DNA of 64,000 bases, from assembly GCF_000734895.2 (NCBI RefSeq), contig NZ_CP011382.1, positions 558,001-622,000 on the forward strand, written 5' to 3'. The stretch's first letter is position 1; each line of letters starts with the position of its first letter. This DNA comes from Calothrix sp. 336/3. Lineage in GTDB: Bacteria > Cyanobacteriota > Cyanobacteriia > Cyanobacteriales > Nostocaceae. The position numbers and the translations under genes are program-made. The notes under the pieces are model-generated. The model ran no database searches. It saw nothing but the letters and a program-made list of their open reading frames with translations, and was not told the origin of the DNA. This document shows positions 22,911 to 32,463 of this stretch, piece by piece.

Positions 22911-25037
22911 ATGATTTTAAAATGGTTTTATAATTTGCCAATTCGGCGAAAGCAATTAATTGCCCTATTTACTTCGGAAGTGATTTCAATTGTGGGGCTA
23001 GTGGGAACAGGTTCCCTATTAATTATTAGTGGTGGGCGTAGTCTTTTAGTGAATCAAGCGAAGTCAGAACTAGCGGTAACGGAGATTAACTATAATATTA
23101 AAATTAATCAAATGGGATTTGGTTTTCGGGGACAATCCGATAATGTAGCAATCATCTCTGCTGCCCAACAATATAGCCAATTTCAAAAAATTAGTCCTAG
23201 CTTGCAACAGGAAGTCAAGAAAATATTACAAAATGAAGTTAAAGCTCGTAAAATTGAATATGCAACTTTAGTCAGTCAAGACTTCCGAATTATTGCCAAT
23301 GCTAATCGCGATCGCCAAGGAGAAATCTTTAATCCCCAGAATTTAGTCACCCAGGTTTTCCGCAAACCAGAGCAAATCAAAACCAGTGAAATTGTTTCCT
23401 GGGAAGAATTAACCAAGGAGAATCCTCCCTTACCGTCAGGGGTTGCGGGGAAAGAATCCTTGATTCGCTACACAGTCACACCAGTCAAAGATCCACAGAC
23501 TCGTCAAGTGATTGGTGCATTGATATCTGGAGATATAGTCAATCAAAAATTACCGATTGTGACTCAAACCTTAGATGCACAAGATGGTGGTTATAGTGCA
23601 GTTTATTTACAATCATCTACGGGAGAATTTCATTTAGCAACTGCGGCAATTGAGACAACTAATTCTCAACAAAATCCGGATAAAACTACAGCCAATTCCC
23701 CATATTTACTAAATTTTCCCCTACCAAATACATCTTTGTTAGCAAGTGCAGTGACTACAAATAATCAGATTGTCACTGAGCGAATTTCTCTACAAGGTAA
23801 AACCTATACAGTTGCAGCAAAAAAGCTTATAAACTATGCAGGTAAACCAGTCGCAGTATTAGTGAGGGGTACACCAGAAACAGATTTAAATAATTTACTC
23901 AGAGATAGTTTAGCCCTACAAGCAGCGATCGCCATCCTCACATTACTAATTGATATTGGATTAGCTGGACTTTTAGGAAGAGCGATCGCGCGTCCCGTCA
24001 AACATCTTACACAGGTAGCAAAACAGTTTTCCCAAGGCAAACTTACAGAAAGAGCAGAAGTTATGTCTAAAGATGAAATTGGAGAACTGGCAGTTAATTT
24101 TAACAATATGGCAGAAAGATTGTCTCTACGAGAACAGACAATTCAAGAACAAATGCAACAATTACAAGCAACTTTAGCAGAATTACAAGAAACACAAACT
24201 CAATTAATTCAAACCGAAAAAATGTCTAGTTTAGGGCAAATGGTAGCAGGAATTGCCCACGAAATTAATAATCCGACGAGCTTTATTTGTGGGAATCTGT
24301 CACCTTTAACTAATTATGTCAGCGATGTTTTTAAATTATTACACCTATACCAAAAATCCTATCCTGAAACTAATGCCGAAATTAATCAGCTAATTCAAGA
24401 AATCGATTTAGACTATTTACAAGAAGATTTACCCAAATTAATCAATTCCTTGAAGGTGGGTAGCGATCGCATTGCCGAAATTGTCCTTTCCCTGCGGAAT
24501 TTCTCCCGTCTGGATGAAGCTGAGTGTAAATTTGCAGACATTCACTCCGGAATCGATAGTACCTTGATGATTTTGAATCATCGTCTGAAAGTGCAACCCC
24601 ATCGCTGCGCGATCGCAGTCACCAAAGAATACAACAATTTACCCCCAGTAGAATGCTACCCTGGGCAGTTAAATCAGGTATTAATGAATATCCTCAGTAA
24701 CGCGATTGACGCTCTCGAAGAAGTCATCGAAACCCATTCCATCCAACCCCAGATTCAGATACGTACCCAACACATCACCCCAGAAGCGATCGCTATCCAC
24801 ATCAAAGATAATGCATTAGGAATACCAGAAACCCTCCTTGCCAAAATATTTGACCCATTTTTTACCACCAAACCAGTAGGTAAAGGTACGGGAATTGGTT
24901 TATCTATCAGCTACCAAATTATTGTGGAAAAACACCAAGGTGAATTACAGTGTTTATCTACCCCAGACAAAGGTACAGAATTTATTATCCAAATACCCAT
25001 CACCCAAAAAGTTAAGAACTCCACAGAGAATAGTTAG
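22911..25037 (+). CDS. membrane sensor histidine kinase
   Basis: A 708-residue kinase. The first membrane helix (residues 17-40) and second (about 334-357) bracket an extracytoplasmic sensor domain of about 290 residues, probably a Cache-type fold. A HAMP domain follows (about 358-410), then a Gln-rich coiled coil (about 415-440), the phosphoacceptor His450 in [13 protein letters not shown], and an ATPase domain with N box [15 protein letters not shown] and G boxes [15 protein letters not shown] and KGTGIGLSI. No response regulator is adjacent. The last ~13 codons lie in a 73-base sequence repeated again downstream (25148-25220). Confidence 0.93.
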   Translation: MILKWFYNLPIRRKQLIALFTSEVISIVGLVGTGSLLIISGGRSLLVNQAKSELAVTEINYNIKINQMGFGFRGQSDNVAIISAAQQYSQFQKISPSLQQEVKKILQNEVKARKIEYATLVSQDFRIIANANRDRQGEIFNPQNLVTQVFRKPEQIKTSEIVSWEELTKENPPLPSGVAGKESLIRYTVTPVKDPQTRQVIGALISGDIVNQKLPIVTQTLDAQDGGYSAVYLQSSTGEFHLATAAIETTNSQQNPDKTTANSPYLLNFPLPNTSLLASAVTTNNQIVTERISLQGKTYTVAAKKLINYAGKPVAVLVRGTPETDLNNLLRDSLALQAAIAILTLLIDIGLAGLLGRAIARPVKHLTQVAKQFSQGKLTERAEVMSKDEIGELAVNFNNMAERLSLREQTIQEQMQQLQATLAELQETQTQLIQTEKMSSLGQMVAGIAHEINNPTSFICGNLSPLTNYVSDVFKLLHLYQKSYPETNAEINQLIQEIDLDYLQEDLPKLINSLKVGSDRIAEIVLSLRNFSRLDEAECKFADIHSGIDSTLMILNHRLKVQPHRCAIAVTKEYNNLPPVECYPGQLNQVLMNILSNAIDALEEVIETHSIQPQIQIRTQHITPEAIAIHIKDNALGIPETLLAKIFDPFFTTKPVGKGTGIGLSISYQIIVEKHQGELQCLSTPDKGTEFIIQIPITQKVKNSTENS

Positions 25038-25071
25038 GCGATCGCTTTGGTTGTTGTACTTATCAGGAATG
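24999..25071. repeat. 73-base direct repeat, copy 1 (kinase 3' end)
   Basis: Begins inside the kinase gene at ATCACCCAAAAAG and continues past its stop to TTATCAGGAATG. Copy 2 at 25148-25220 differs at only a few positions. The two copies flank a palindromic element. Confidence 0.85.
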
Positions 25072-25082
25072 AGGTATGGAAG

Positions 25083-25140
25083 AACCCCTCCCCATCCCTC
25101 CCCGAAATCGGGGAGGGTGCCCGATAGGGCGGGTGGGGTT
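25083..25140. repeat. palindromic element between the direct repeats
   Basis: Nested inverted repeats: an outer pair AACCCCTCCC/GGGTGGGGTT and an inner perfect pair CCCTCCCCGA (25096-25105) and TCGGGGAGGG (25108-25117). This is the shape of a small non-coding mobile or REP-like element. Confidence 0.7.
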
Positions 25141-25147
25141 GTATTTC

Positions 25148-25220
25148 ATCACCCGAAAAGTCAAGAACTCCACAGAGAATTGTTAGGCGATCGCTTTGGT
25201 TGTTGTACTTATCAGGAATG
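25148..25220. repeat. 73-base direct repeat, copy 2
   Basis: Second copy of the kinase 3'-end sequence, starting ATCACCCGAAAAG. In this copy the sequence is no longer joined to the kinase frame, so it is a non-coding duplicate. Confidence 0.85.
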
Positions 25221-25725
25221 GTGTTTTTAGTAACTATATTTTGTGAAATATAAGTATTTATTTGCAAAAATCACAGCTTTTTATTTTGATGCTTTGCTTT
25301 TAATTATACTTTTGGGCTCCGTCGTTAGTGGCGATATCGATACGCGATAGGCGATCGCCTAGGTATCCCATCTTGGAAGGTAATTACATTTTTCTCAAGT
25401 TGCCTTTTCGTCCCCTTGCGGGGTTATGAGGGTCTAAAACCAATTTCTCGCCGCAGAAAAAAGACGATAGTCGGAGTCTCAAATCTCCAACATATCGCCA
25501 TAATGAGAACTAACTAAACTTGAGACCCAGCGATTTTTAATCGCTGTCTAATAGCTCAAGTCCTCTACAAGAGGACTGATAGCAAAGGATTCGATTTATA
25601 TTTCGAGTCAATTTTTAATGGACTTTGGATGTTAGATGGGGATTTCTAATCCTTATTGGGACAGTTTTTTATGGATTTATCGAAACATCCAAGCTCATCA
25701 AACTCGCGTTAACTAAACTTGAAAT
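25221..25725. other. repeat-rich intergenic region downstream of flv1
   Basis: No gene. It holds an extended inverted repeat GATAC...GTATC around GGCGATCGCC (25339-25367), a CRISPR-like 37-mer (25404-25440), a small hairpin AGCGATTTTTAATCGCT (25529-25545) and a perfect hairpin AGTCCTCT/AGAGGACT (25559-25577). The sequence TAACTAAACTTGA occurs twice (near 25511 and 25710). Several hairpins close together suggest remnants of mobile elements. Confidence 0.45.
25404..25440. repeat. orphan CRISPR-repeat-like 37-mer
   Basis: A 37-base sequence from CTTTTCGTCCCC to GAGGGTCTAAAAC with a CCCC-TTGC-GGGG hairpin in the middle. Length, terminal AAAAC and central hairpin resemble cyanobacterial CRISPR repeats. 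I found no second copy in the window and no cas gene, so it is not an array; it may be a leftover repeat or a chance resemblance. Confidence 0.3.
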
Positions 25726-27438
25726 CTAATAATAACTACCAGACTTACGGTGATGGATAGCAGTGACAGCTTCCGGTTTAATTAACTTACCGTTATCAAC
25801 CAAAGCGTAAATTACCCAGTGATCGCCACATTCCATCCGCTTTTCTACGGTACATTCCAGGTAAGCCGAAGCCTCAGTCAAAACAATACAACCATTATCA
25901 GCGATCGCGGTAGGGAAACTGGAAAATCTATCTTCATTGGGAGCAAAAGACTTACGGAAATGTTTCATATATTCCCCATGCTCCCCTTCTGCCAGGATAT
26001 TTAAGACAAACTTACCGCCGGGATACATCAAAGACTCTACCGATCTATCCTTAGCGATCGCCACGGTAATACCAGGAGGATTAAAGGTAGCTTGCGACAC
26101 CCAAGCACCCATCATCCCGGTGGAAATTTCTCCCTGTTTGGCAGAAATCACACAAACAGAACCAACAATACGTCCAACAGCTTGTTCTACAGGGGTTGCC
26201 ACAGGTTGAGGTAGGCGTAATTTTTTCGTTTTTTTCAAGGTTTGGGCAAAATCTATACCCATTTCTTCACATTGTTTCAGGGTTAAGTCAGAGGGTTTAA
26301 ATCTCGCTTTCAAAGTCTCAAACCCAAAGCGATAACCAGCATCTTTGAGCTTACCTTCAATTAAATCAAAGGCTTCCCCACTCCAACCGTAGGAACCAAA
26401 GACACCCGCTAATTTACTGTTATCACCATTACCTAAAACTACCCCCAAAGCAGTGTGAATCGGAGTCGGAGCATTTCCCCCAATGGTAGGAGAACCGATG
26501 ACAAAACCATCAGCTTTAGCGATCGCTGCCCGAATTTCATCAGGTTCCGCAAATTCACAGTTAATGGTTTCCAGAGCGACACCACCCTTAGTTAAGCCCA
26601 ATGCCATAGCTTGAGCCAAGGTTGCCGTGTTACCGTAGGCAGAAGCATAAAGTAAGGCAACGGTAATTTCCCGCTCTGTGTGGGATTTGCTCCAATTATC
26701 GTAAAATTTGCTTAGTTCCATAAACCCATAGCGAACTAAGGGACCATGGACAGGAGCATACATTCTGATCTGATATTCGGAGATTTTTTCTAATGCTGCT
26801 CTCACCTGGGAAGCATGGGGAGCCATTAAGCAGTCAAAATAGTAACGTTGGTCTTCCTTCAGTAAACCCCAATCTTCATCAAAGACATCATCACCACAGA
26901 TATGAGTCCCAAATAACTTATTACTGTAGAGAATTTGGGTTTGTTCATCGTAGGTACACAGCCCCGTTATCCATCGGGGGCTAGGAATCGGGATAAACTT
27001 GAGGATATGACCTTGACCCAAATCTAAAGTTTCCTTACCCCGCATCGCTAAGATTTTCAAGTTGCGATCGCTAAAGCTAGCTGTCAAACTTGTCGCACAG
27101 GGTAGGGAACAAACAAAGGTAATATGAGGTGCAACATTCAACAGTGCTTTCAGGGTAGAAAGACGATTCGGGTTAAAATGCCCAATCACGACATAATTTA
27201 ACTTTTCCCACTCCACACACTTGTGCAGAGCTTCAATATACATCTCTGTAAAAGTCTCTGGAGGTGGATCAATCAGCGCTGTTTGATCACCAGCAATCAA
27301 ATAGCTATTTGATGTTGTACCACGAGCTAAAGCATATTCAATTTCAAACCGCAGACGTGTCCAACTACGCGCTCTTAATACTGTGGTGTCCGTGGCAATT
27401 GGCAACACCTGCACGTCACGAGGATTAGGATTATTCAT
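25726..27438 (-). CDS. flv1: flavodiiron protein Flv1-type
   Basis: A 570-residue class C flavodiiron protein: a metallo-beta-lactamase-like domain (about 30-255), flavodoxin domain (about 262-400) and C-terminal flavin reductase domain (about 420-570). In the diiron motif the family's H-x-E-x-D-H is replaced by His87-x-Asn89-x-Asn91-Arg92 (HFNPNR), the known pattern of Flv1/Flv2, which work as partners of Flv3/Flv4. With Flv3 it reduces O2 to water using electrons from photosystem I. It lies downstream of flv3 on the same strand with a MITE between. Flv1 versus Flv2 is decided by adjacency to flv3 and absence of the small gene found in flv4-2 operons. In Nostoc an adjacent flv3-flv1 pair is the heterocyst-specific B set. 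Confidence 0.9.
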   Translation of the reverse strand: MNNPNPRDVQVLPIATDTTVLRARSWTRLRFEIEYALARGTTSNSYLIAGDQTALIDPPPETFTEMYIEALHKCVEWEKLNYVVIGHFNPNRLSTLKALLNVAPHITFVCSLPCATSLTASFSDRNLKILAMRGKETLDLGQGHILKFIPIPSPRWITGLCTYDEQTQILYSNKLFGTHICGDDVFDEDWGLLKEDQRYYFDCLMAPHASQVRAALEKISEYQIRMYAPVHGPLVRYGFMELSKFYDNWSKSHTEREITVALLYASAYGNTATLAQAMALGLTKGGVALETINCEFAEPDEIRAAIAKADGFVIGSPTIGGNAPTPIHTALGVVLGNGDNSKLAGVFGSYGWSGEAFDLIEGKLKDAGYRFGFETLKARFKPSDLTLKQCEEMGIDFAQTLKKTKKLRLPQPVATPVEQAVGRIVGSVCVISAKQGEISTGMMGAWVSQATFNPPGITVAIAKDRSVESLMYPGGKFVLNILAEGEHGEYMKHFRKSFAPNEDRFSSFPTAIADNGCIVLTEASAYLECTVEKRMECGDHWVIYALVDNGKLIKPEAVTAIHHRKSGSYY

Positions 27439-27487
27439 AATTTAGGCGGTGAAGGGAGAGCAGATAGCAGAGGGAAAATGGAGTGCA

Positions 27488-27607
27488 ATACCGTTCAGTT
27501 AAGACTTGATCCTCCCTAACCCTCCCTAAAAAGGAGAGAACTAAATCCCCCTTTTCAAGGGGGTTGGGGGGATCCTCCAGAACTAAATTTCATTAACTGA
27601 ACCGTAT
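27488..27607. mobile_element. MITE between flv3 and flv1, 120 bp
   Basis: Terminal inverted repeats ATACCGTTCAGTTAA (27488-27502) and its complement with one mismatch, ending CTGAACCGTAT (27593-27607). Both ends carry TA, consistent with TA target duplication. The interior is CCTCC/GGAGG rich with an inner palindrome (CCCCCTTTTCAAGGGGG). It is too short to encode a transposase. Confidence 0.8.
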
Positions 27608-27640
27608 TCGGGTGTAGGATATCCTGGCAAATTTCCCTAT

Positions 27641-29359
27641 TTAGTAATAGTTACCAACCTTACGATGACGAACTGCGGTGACTCCTTCAGGTTTAGATAC
27701 TTTACCGTCCTCAACTGTGCAGTAAAGAATCCAATGGTCGCTGCATTCCATCATACTGTTGACTTCGCATTCCATGTATGCAAGAGCCTCTGTCAGGATA
27801 GGACAGCCGTTTTTGGCGTTTTGGGTCTTCACACCTGTAAAGCGGTCTGTACCGGGCAGTAAGCGCTTGAGAAACTGTTTTTTCAGGTCTTGATAGTTGC
27901 CTTCTTCCAAGACATTGAGAACAAATTTGTCCCCTTCCTGCATTAAGGAGTCGATCGCCCGATCTTTAGCGATCGCGATGGTAAAACCTAGGGGTTGGAT
28001 ACTAGCTTGAGTCACCCAGGATGCTAACATAGCACCGTTGATGTCACCTTTTTTGGTGGTGATGATGTAGAGTCCGGTGCTGATTCGTCCCAGGGCTTTT
28101 TCCATATTCACATCTAGGGATTTCAGCTGTTTGATGTTACGTTCCCGGACAAGTAATTGTCCTAAGTCGGTACCAGCTTCTTCTAGATGTTTGAAGGTAT
28201 TGGAGGTGGGTACTTCTTTGATACGAATGCTTGGAAATGCTTCCTTAACTCCAGCATCAATGAATTTACGACGCAGGGTGTCGATAGGTTCATCGTCTCC
28301 ACCGTAGCTTTCGTAGAAACCGACAACTTGCTTGGGTTTAACTACGGATAAAAGGGAGCTAATACCAGCTTGAGCAGCAGCATTGGTACTGGGCGGCATC
28401 CCAATGATAATACCAGCAGAACGGTTGGCGACCTCTTGAATTTCGTGAACTTCCACACTACCCAAATCGAGCATTTCTACACCGACTCCGGTTTTCTGGA
28501 TACCATGAGCCATAGCTTGGGCAAGGCGATCGCCATAACCATAGTCAGAAACATAAAATAAGGCAGCAATGGTTTCTGATTTAGCTTGTTTTTGGCTCCA
28601 GCTTTGGTAACACTCCCGCAGAATATCCAGGTGATGGTAAAGTAGGGGACCGTGACCGTTAGCAACGATTTTGATTTTGCCCAGTTCACTCATTTTCTTC
28701 ATCGCATTCAACAATGAGCGAGCATTGGGACCCATCAAACAATCGTAGTAAAACCGAAAATCAGGCTCGATAGCTTCCAGGTTGACATCAAAGGTGTCAT
28801 TGCTGCAATAGTGCATCCCAAAAGCATCACAGGTGTAAAGAGTTTGGGTTTTGTGGTCGAAACTGAAGATAGTATCGGGCCAATGCAGGTTAGGAGCGCT
28901 GACAAATTCGATTTCGTGACCTTGACCTAAATCAATGCGATCGCCACTCTTGACGATTCGCTTGGAAAAAGGTTCATGGACTAAGTTTTCCAGGAATTGC
29001 AGAGCAACTTTGGATGCTAGTACGGTAGCTCTTGGTGCTAACTGGAGAACATCTTCCACTAAGCCGCTATGATCTGGCTCTGTATGGCTGACAATGATAT
29101 AGTCAATGGCTTTAGGATTAACTAACTTTTTCAGATTCTCCAGGTATAAATCCCGAAATTTCACATGGGATGTATCTACTAGGGCTATGCGATCGCCCTT
29201 AATTAAATATGAATTGTATGTAGTGCCGTTTTGCAATCCAAATTCAATATCAAAACGATCCCGATCCCAATCAAGGGAGCGCATTGCCGTGGTGTTAGGA
29301 GCAATTTCTACAGTTTGAATAGTTAGTCGTTTTTGAGCGTTCCCTGTGAGAGCTACCAT
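27641..29359 (-). CDS. flv3: flavodiiron protein Flv3-type
   Basis: A 572-residue class C flavodiiron protein with the same three domains as the gene downstream. The diiron ligands are intact: His92-x-Glu94-x-Asp96-His97 in SHTEPDHSG, with further ligands in the beta-lactamase-like domain. A flavodoxin domain begins near residue 270 (LFYVSDYGYGDRLAQAM) and the flavin reductase domain near 420 (ALGRISTGLYIITTKKG). With Flv1 it forms the oxygen-reducing complex that protects photosystem I. Flv3 rather than Flv4 is inferred from pairing with an adjacent Flv1-like gene. It is first in the flv3-flv1 unit. The minus-strand promoter should lie in 29360-29550. Confidence 0.9.
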   Translation of the reverse strand: MVALTGNAQKRLTIQTVEIAPNTTAMRSLDWDRDRFDIEFGLQNGTTYNSYLIKGDRIALVDTSHVKFRDLYLENLKKLVNPKAIDYIIVSHTEPDHSGLVEDVLQLAPRATVLASKVALQFLENLVHEPFSKRIVKSGDRIDLGQGHEIEFVSAPNLHWPDTIFSFDHKTQTLYTCDAFGMHYCSNDTFDVNLEAIEPDFRFYYDCLMGPNARSLLNAMKKMSELGKIKIVANGHGPLLYHHLDILRECYQSWSQKQAKSETIAALFYVSDYGYGDRLAQAMAHGIQKTGVGVEMLDLGSVEVHEIQEVANRSAGIIIGMPPSTNAAAQAGISSLLSVVKPKQVVGFYESYGGDDEPIDTLRRKFIDAGVKEAFPSIRIKEVPTSNTFKHLEEAGTDLGQLLVRERNIKQLKSLDVNMEKALGRISTGLYIITTKKGDINGAMLASWVTQASIQPLGFTIAIAKDRAIDSLMQEGDKFVLNVLEEGNYQDLKKQFLKRLLPGTDRFTGVKTQNAKNGCPILTEALAYMECEVNSMMECSDHWILYCTVEDGKVSKPEGVTAVRHRKVGNYY

Positions 29360-29770
29360 GAGTCGTCTCCGAGCGCAATTCGTTAATCTTTTCTCTTGTC
29401 TTTATTTTGCTCATAATTATTTTTGTAAAGTTGTCATGAAGTTGTTTTTTTCTCAAAGTCAATATGTAACACAGATTGCCATTTTTCTGGATAACTGAAT
29501 ACCCCAAAACTGTATGCAAAAGATATTTTTAAAAGTGCCGATTATAGCAAAATAATTATTAACGTTATTTGAATTTTTATCAAGTAGCGGTCATCAATAA
29601 AATACAAATCAACTTGCCTACTTTCTAAAATCAGGGAGCAAGAGGCTCCCACTACACGTTTTTTTACACATTACGCGAACGGGAGAGCTACGCTAACAGA
29701 GGAACTGAGTCGCTTTGTGACACGCTAACCCGTCTCTACCCATCAATCACTACTCATTACTCCTCTTCTT
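29360..29770. other. upstream region of flv3
   Basis: AT-rich and likely to contain the flv3 promoter. A hairpin GGGAGC/GCTCCC lies at 29634-29650, followed by a T run on the plus strand; the sequence around it (CGCGAACGGGAGAGCTACGC) resembles the dispersed palindromic repeats found elsewhere in the window. No gene was seen. Confidence 0.45.
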
Positions 29771-30385
29771 CTAAAATACCTGTTCTAAGCGCTGGAAGTC
29801 CTGCTGAATTTCCTGCCAGAGGGTTTTGTTGTAGGGGTCAGTTTTTAGAGCTTTTTTCAGATAAATTTTGGCTTTGAGTAGTTGATTTTCAGCAATTAAC
29901 GCCCTGCCCCAAATTTTATAGGCGATCGCCTGCCATTGTCGAACCTCAGCATCATCTGGCATCCTCGCTGCTAGAGCTTCCACAAGGGCGATCGCTTGGG
30001 GAAATTTTCTTTCTTTCAAATATCTCTGTAACTGTTCATAAGTCTTCCACTTCAGCCGTTGTTCAATTTCAGAAATATGAGGCGGTTTGACTTTTGGCTG
30101 GGGTGGTGGTTCTTGCGTAACTGTTCTAGAACGTTTTTCCTGAACTTCCGTACTGGTGGCAGTTACACAATGGGTTGACACAGAAGACATTTCCGGTGTC
30201 GGCAATGTATCCAACAACACCTTATAGGCTTCCGTCACTGCAATAAATTTGTCTTTCGCTTTTTGGTCACCAGGGTTAATATCAGGATGATATTGCTGCG
30301 CCAAACGACGATAGGACGCTTTCACATCCGCGAAGGAAGCGCCCGACCTTAAACCTAACAAACGGTAGCAATCTCCAAGATCCAT
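29771..30385 (-). CDS. J-domain protein with TPR-like C-terminus
   Basis: A 204-residue protein. Residues 5-60 form a J domain with the HPD motif in QQYHPDINPGD, needed to stimulate Hsp70 (DnaK) ATPase. There is no Gly/Phe or zinc-binding region, so it is a type III J protein. The C-terminal part (about 105-204) is helical with TPR-like repeats (KFPQAIALVEALAARMPDDA; LLKAKIYLKKALKTDPYNKT), probably for binding a client or partner. It is located upstream of clpP3 in transcription-independent fashion, on the same strand. Confidence 0.9.
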   Translation of the reverse strand: MDLGDCYRLLGLRSGASFADVKASYRRLAQQYHPDINPGDQKAKDKFIAVTEAYKVLLDTLPTPEMSSVSTHCVTATSTEVQEKRSRTVTQEPPPQPKVKPPHISEIEQRLKWKTYEQLQRYLKERKFPQAIALVEALAARMPDDAEVRQWQAIAYKIWGRALIAENQLLKAKIYLKKALKTDPYNKTLWQEIQQDFQRLEQVF

Positions 30386-30635
30386 CTTGAGCTATTAAAA
30401 GCGCGATTTCTAGCTATCAGCTACAAGCTTATAGCCTACAGGCTCAATCATAAATACCAAATTGGCAATTTGGGTAATTGGTAATGGATAATCGGTAATT
30501 GTTCCGAGTTAGCAGTTAAAAGGAAAACATCTTTGCCCCTTAACTCTGTCCTCTTCCCCTGGGTGGTGAGGAAAGTCGAATCATTTCTCCTTAACCTTTT
30601 TCCTTGCCCATCACCGATTACCCATAACCTAATCC

Positions 30636-31232
30636 CTAAATACGTTCTTCAATGACTTTATCAATTAGTCCGTATTCTTTTGCCTCAGCTGCGGACATGA
30701 AAAAGTCACGATCCATGTCTTTTTCAATTTTGCTTAGCAGTTGACCTGTATTTTCAGCGTAAATTTCATTTAGCTGATGACGAATTCTCAAAATTTCCTT
30801 GGCTTCAATTTCGATATCCGTTGCTTGTCCACGAGTTCCACCGGAAGGTTGGTGGATCATGATCCGGGAGTGAGGTAGGGCTAAACGCTTACCTTTCGCT
30901 CCCCCAGCTAACAGGAAGGAACCCATAGAAGCTGCTAAACCCACACAAATTGTCACCACATCAGATTTAATGTGCTGCATGGTGTCATAAATCATCAACC
31001 CAGATGTCACCGAGCCACCAGGAGAGTTGATATACAAGTATATATCTTTACCAGGATCTTCGGAATCAAGGTATAACATGGCAGCAACGATATCATTAGC
31101 CATGAAGTCGTTCACTTCCTCCGTGAGGAAAATAATCCGCTCACGAGCAAGACGACTATAGATACTAATCCATTGCGTATATTGTCCTCCCGGCATCCGG
31201 TAAGGAACCTGAGGAATATCTCTAAGAGGCAT
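30636..31232 (-). CDS. clpP3: ATP-dependent Clp protease proteolytic subunit (ClpP3-type)
   Basis: A 198-residue serine protease subunit. The catalytic triad is visible: Ser102 in [11 protein letters not shown], His127 in MIHQPSGG and Asp176 in DMDRDFF. The protein forms ring complexes; in cyanobacteria ClpP3 assembles with the inactive ClpR, and the complex works with ClpC. It lies downstream of clpR on the same strand with 184 bases between, matching the clpR-clpP3 arrangement known in Synechococcus and Nostoc; the paralogue number is based on that context. Confidence 0.94.
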   Translation of the reverse strand: MPLRDIPQVPYRMPGGQYTQWISIYSRLARERIIFLTEEVNDFMANDIVAAMLYLDSEDPGKDIYLYINSPGGSVTSGLMIYDTMQHIKSDVVTICVGLAASMGSFLLAGGAKGKRLALPHSRIMIHQPSGGTRGQATDIEIEAKEILRIRHQLNEIYAENTGQLLSKIEKDMDRDFFMSAAEAKEYGLIDKVIEERI

Positions 31233-31387
31233 CTTTAAAACTCCATTCGTAATCTATGCAGGGGCAGGAGGGAAGAGCAATTCGTAATTCGTAATACCTA
31301 GCTCTGCGAGGAGCTACGCTAACGCAATTAGGGAATGCTAGAAGGGAAAGGTAGAGGTTTTTGCTAACTGTTAACAGTCAATAAAAA

Positions 31388-31417
31388 CCCATTACCCGTT
31401 ACCCATTACCCATTACC
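31388..31417. repeat. heptamer tandem repeat (CCCATTA)
   Basis: Four tandem CCCATTA/CCCGTTA units end right at the clpR stop codon, within the clpR-clpP3 spacer. Typical of cyanobacterial short tandem repeats. Confidence 0.85.
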
Positions 31418-32082
31418 TAAAGAACTCCAGCAGGTAAGGAGGTTTGAGCTATTTCTTGTTTTGTCTCAAAAACTCGATCAATCAAACCGTATTCTTTAGC
31501 TTGGTGAGGAGTCATGTAAAAAAGGCGATCCATATCCTTCTCAATTCTTGCCCTCTCCTGTCCGGTATTCCGACACAGGATATCAATCATTGATGCCTTA
31601 TTTGCCAATACCTCTTTTGCCCGGATTTGGATATCTGTGGCTTGTCCCTGGGCATAGCTCTTGGGCTGATGAAGGACAATAGATGTATGGGGTAGGCTAG
31701 ACCTAAATCCTTTAGTTCCAGCACTCAGAAGTAAAGCTGCCATACCCATCGCCTGTCCGATGCAGATGGTGTGAATGGGAGGCTTAATATACTTCATGGT
31801 GTCATAGATCGCAAAGGCTTCGGTTTCAAAGCCAATGGGTTCACCACCCCAGTTAGAAGTACCTGTAGAGTTAATGTAGACTTTTATGGGTTTTTCGGGA
31901 TCTTCCGACTGTAAAAACAGAAGTTCCGCAACAATGAGCCGTGAAACTTCAGGCACCAGTGGTAAACCCAGATAGACTATTCGCTCATTTAACAATAACG
32001 AAGGTAAATCTGGCGGCGGTGTACGGTAATTGTTGTCGCCGTAATAAGGGGCTTGAACAGCCTTGATGGGGGAAACTTCCAT
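31417..32082 (-). CDS. clpR: inactive Clp protease subunit ClpR
   Basis: A 221-residue ClpP homologue lacking the nucleophile: where ClpP has Ser in AASMGS, this protein has Gly113 in GQAMGMAALLL. His138 in LHQPKSY and the DMDRLFYM segment remain. The N-terminus is longer than in ClpP (MEVSPIKAVQAPYYGDNN). ClpR is a structural subunit of the ClpP3/R core in cyanobacteria and plastids. It is first in the clpR-clpP3 unit. Confidence 0.94.
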   Translation of the reverse strand: MEVSPIKAVQAPYYGDNNYRTPPPDLPSLLLNERIVYLGLPLVPEVSRLIVAELLFLQSEDPEKPIKVYINSTGTSNWGGEPIGFETEAFAIYDTMKYIKPPIHTICIGQAMGMAALLLSAGTKGFRSSLPHTSIVLHQPKSYAQGQATDIQIRAKEVLANKASMIDILCRNTGQERARIEKDMDRLFYMTPHQAKEYGLIDRVFETKQEIAQTSLPAGVL

Positions 32083-32463
32083 AGCAACTGTTGCCTGAAA
32101 TAATGCCGTTAACTGTAATACATACTAACGCGATGCTAGTGCTGTTGGGGTGTGGATTTCTCTAAATATGTTGATTGGGTAGGGAGTAGGGAGTAGGGAG
32201 TAATGGGTAGGGAGTAAGGAGTAGGGAGTAGAGACGAGATATATAGCGTCTGTTGCGGTGAGGTATTTGTATCGAGGTAAGTGGAAGGGGGAAGGGTTGA
32301 AGGTAAAAATAAGTAATAATGGTACAGATGATTTTTGCCTGTGCGCCATTACCCATTACCCATTACCCTATTACCTAATTGCCTACTCTATCTTTTCCGT
32401 AGGGCTGATATTAGTGGCTGAAGTTATTTATAAATATGTATATCCGGATAGGAAGCTTGGGTT
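32083..32463. other. intergenic region with two tandem-repeat blocks
   Basis: Separates divergent clpR and the VWA gene and should contain both promoters. GGGAGTA-type heptamers fill 32177-32231 and CCCATTA-type heptamers fill 32346-32375. The two blocks are complementary in type (GGGTAAT versus ATTACCC). Open frames here consist of repeats and are not genes. Confidence 0.75.

Noticed and set aside
25404..25440. a true CRISPR array
   Set aside because: Only one repeat-like unit is present and there is no spacer-repeat pattern or cas gene.
32125..32356. two overlapping minus-strand frames
   Set aside because: They translate the tandem heptamers (STPYSLLPTHYSLLP...), not a protein.
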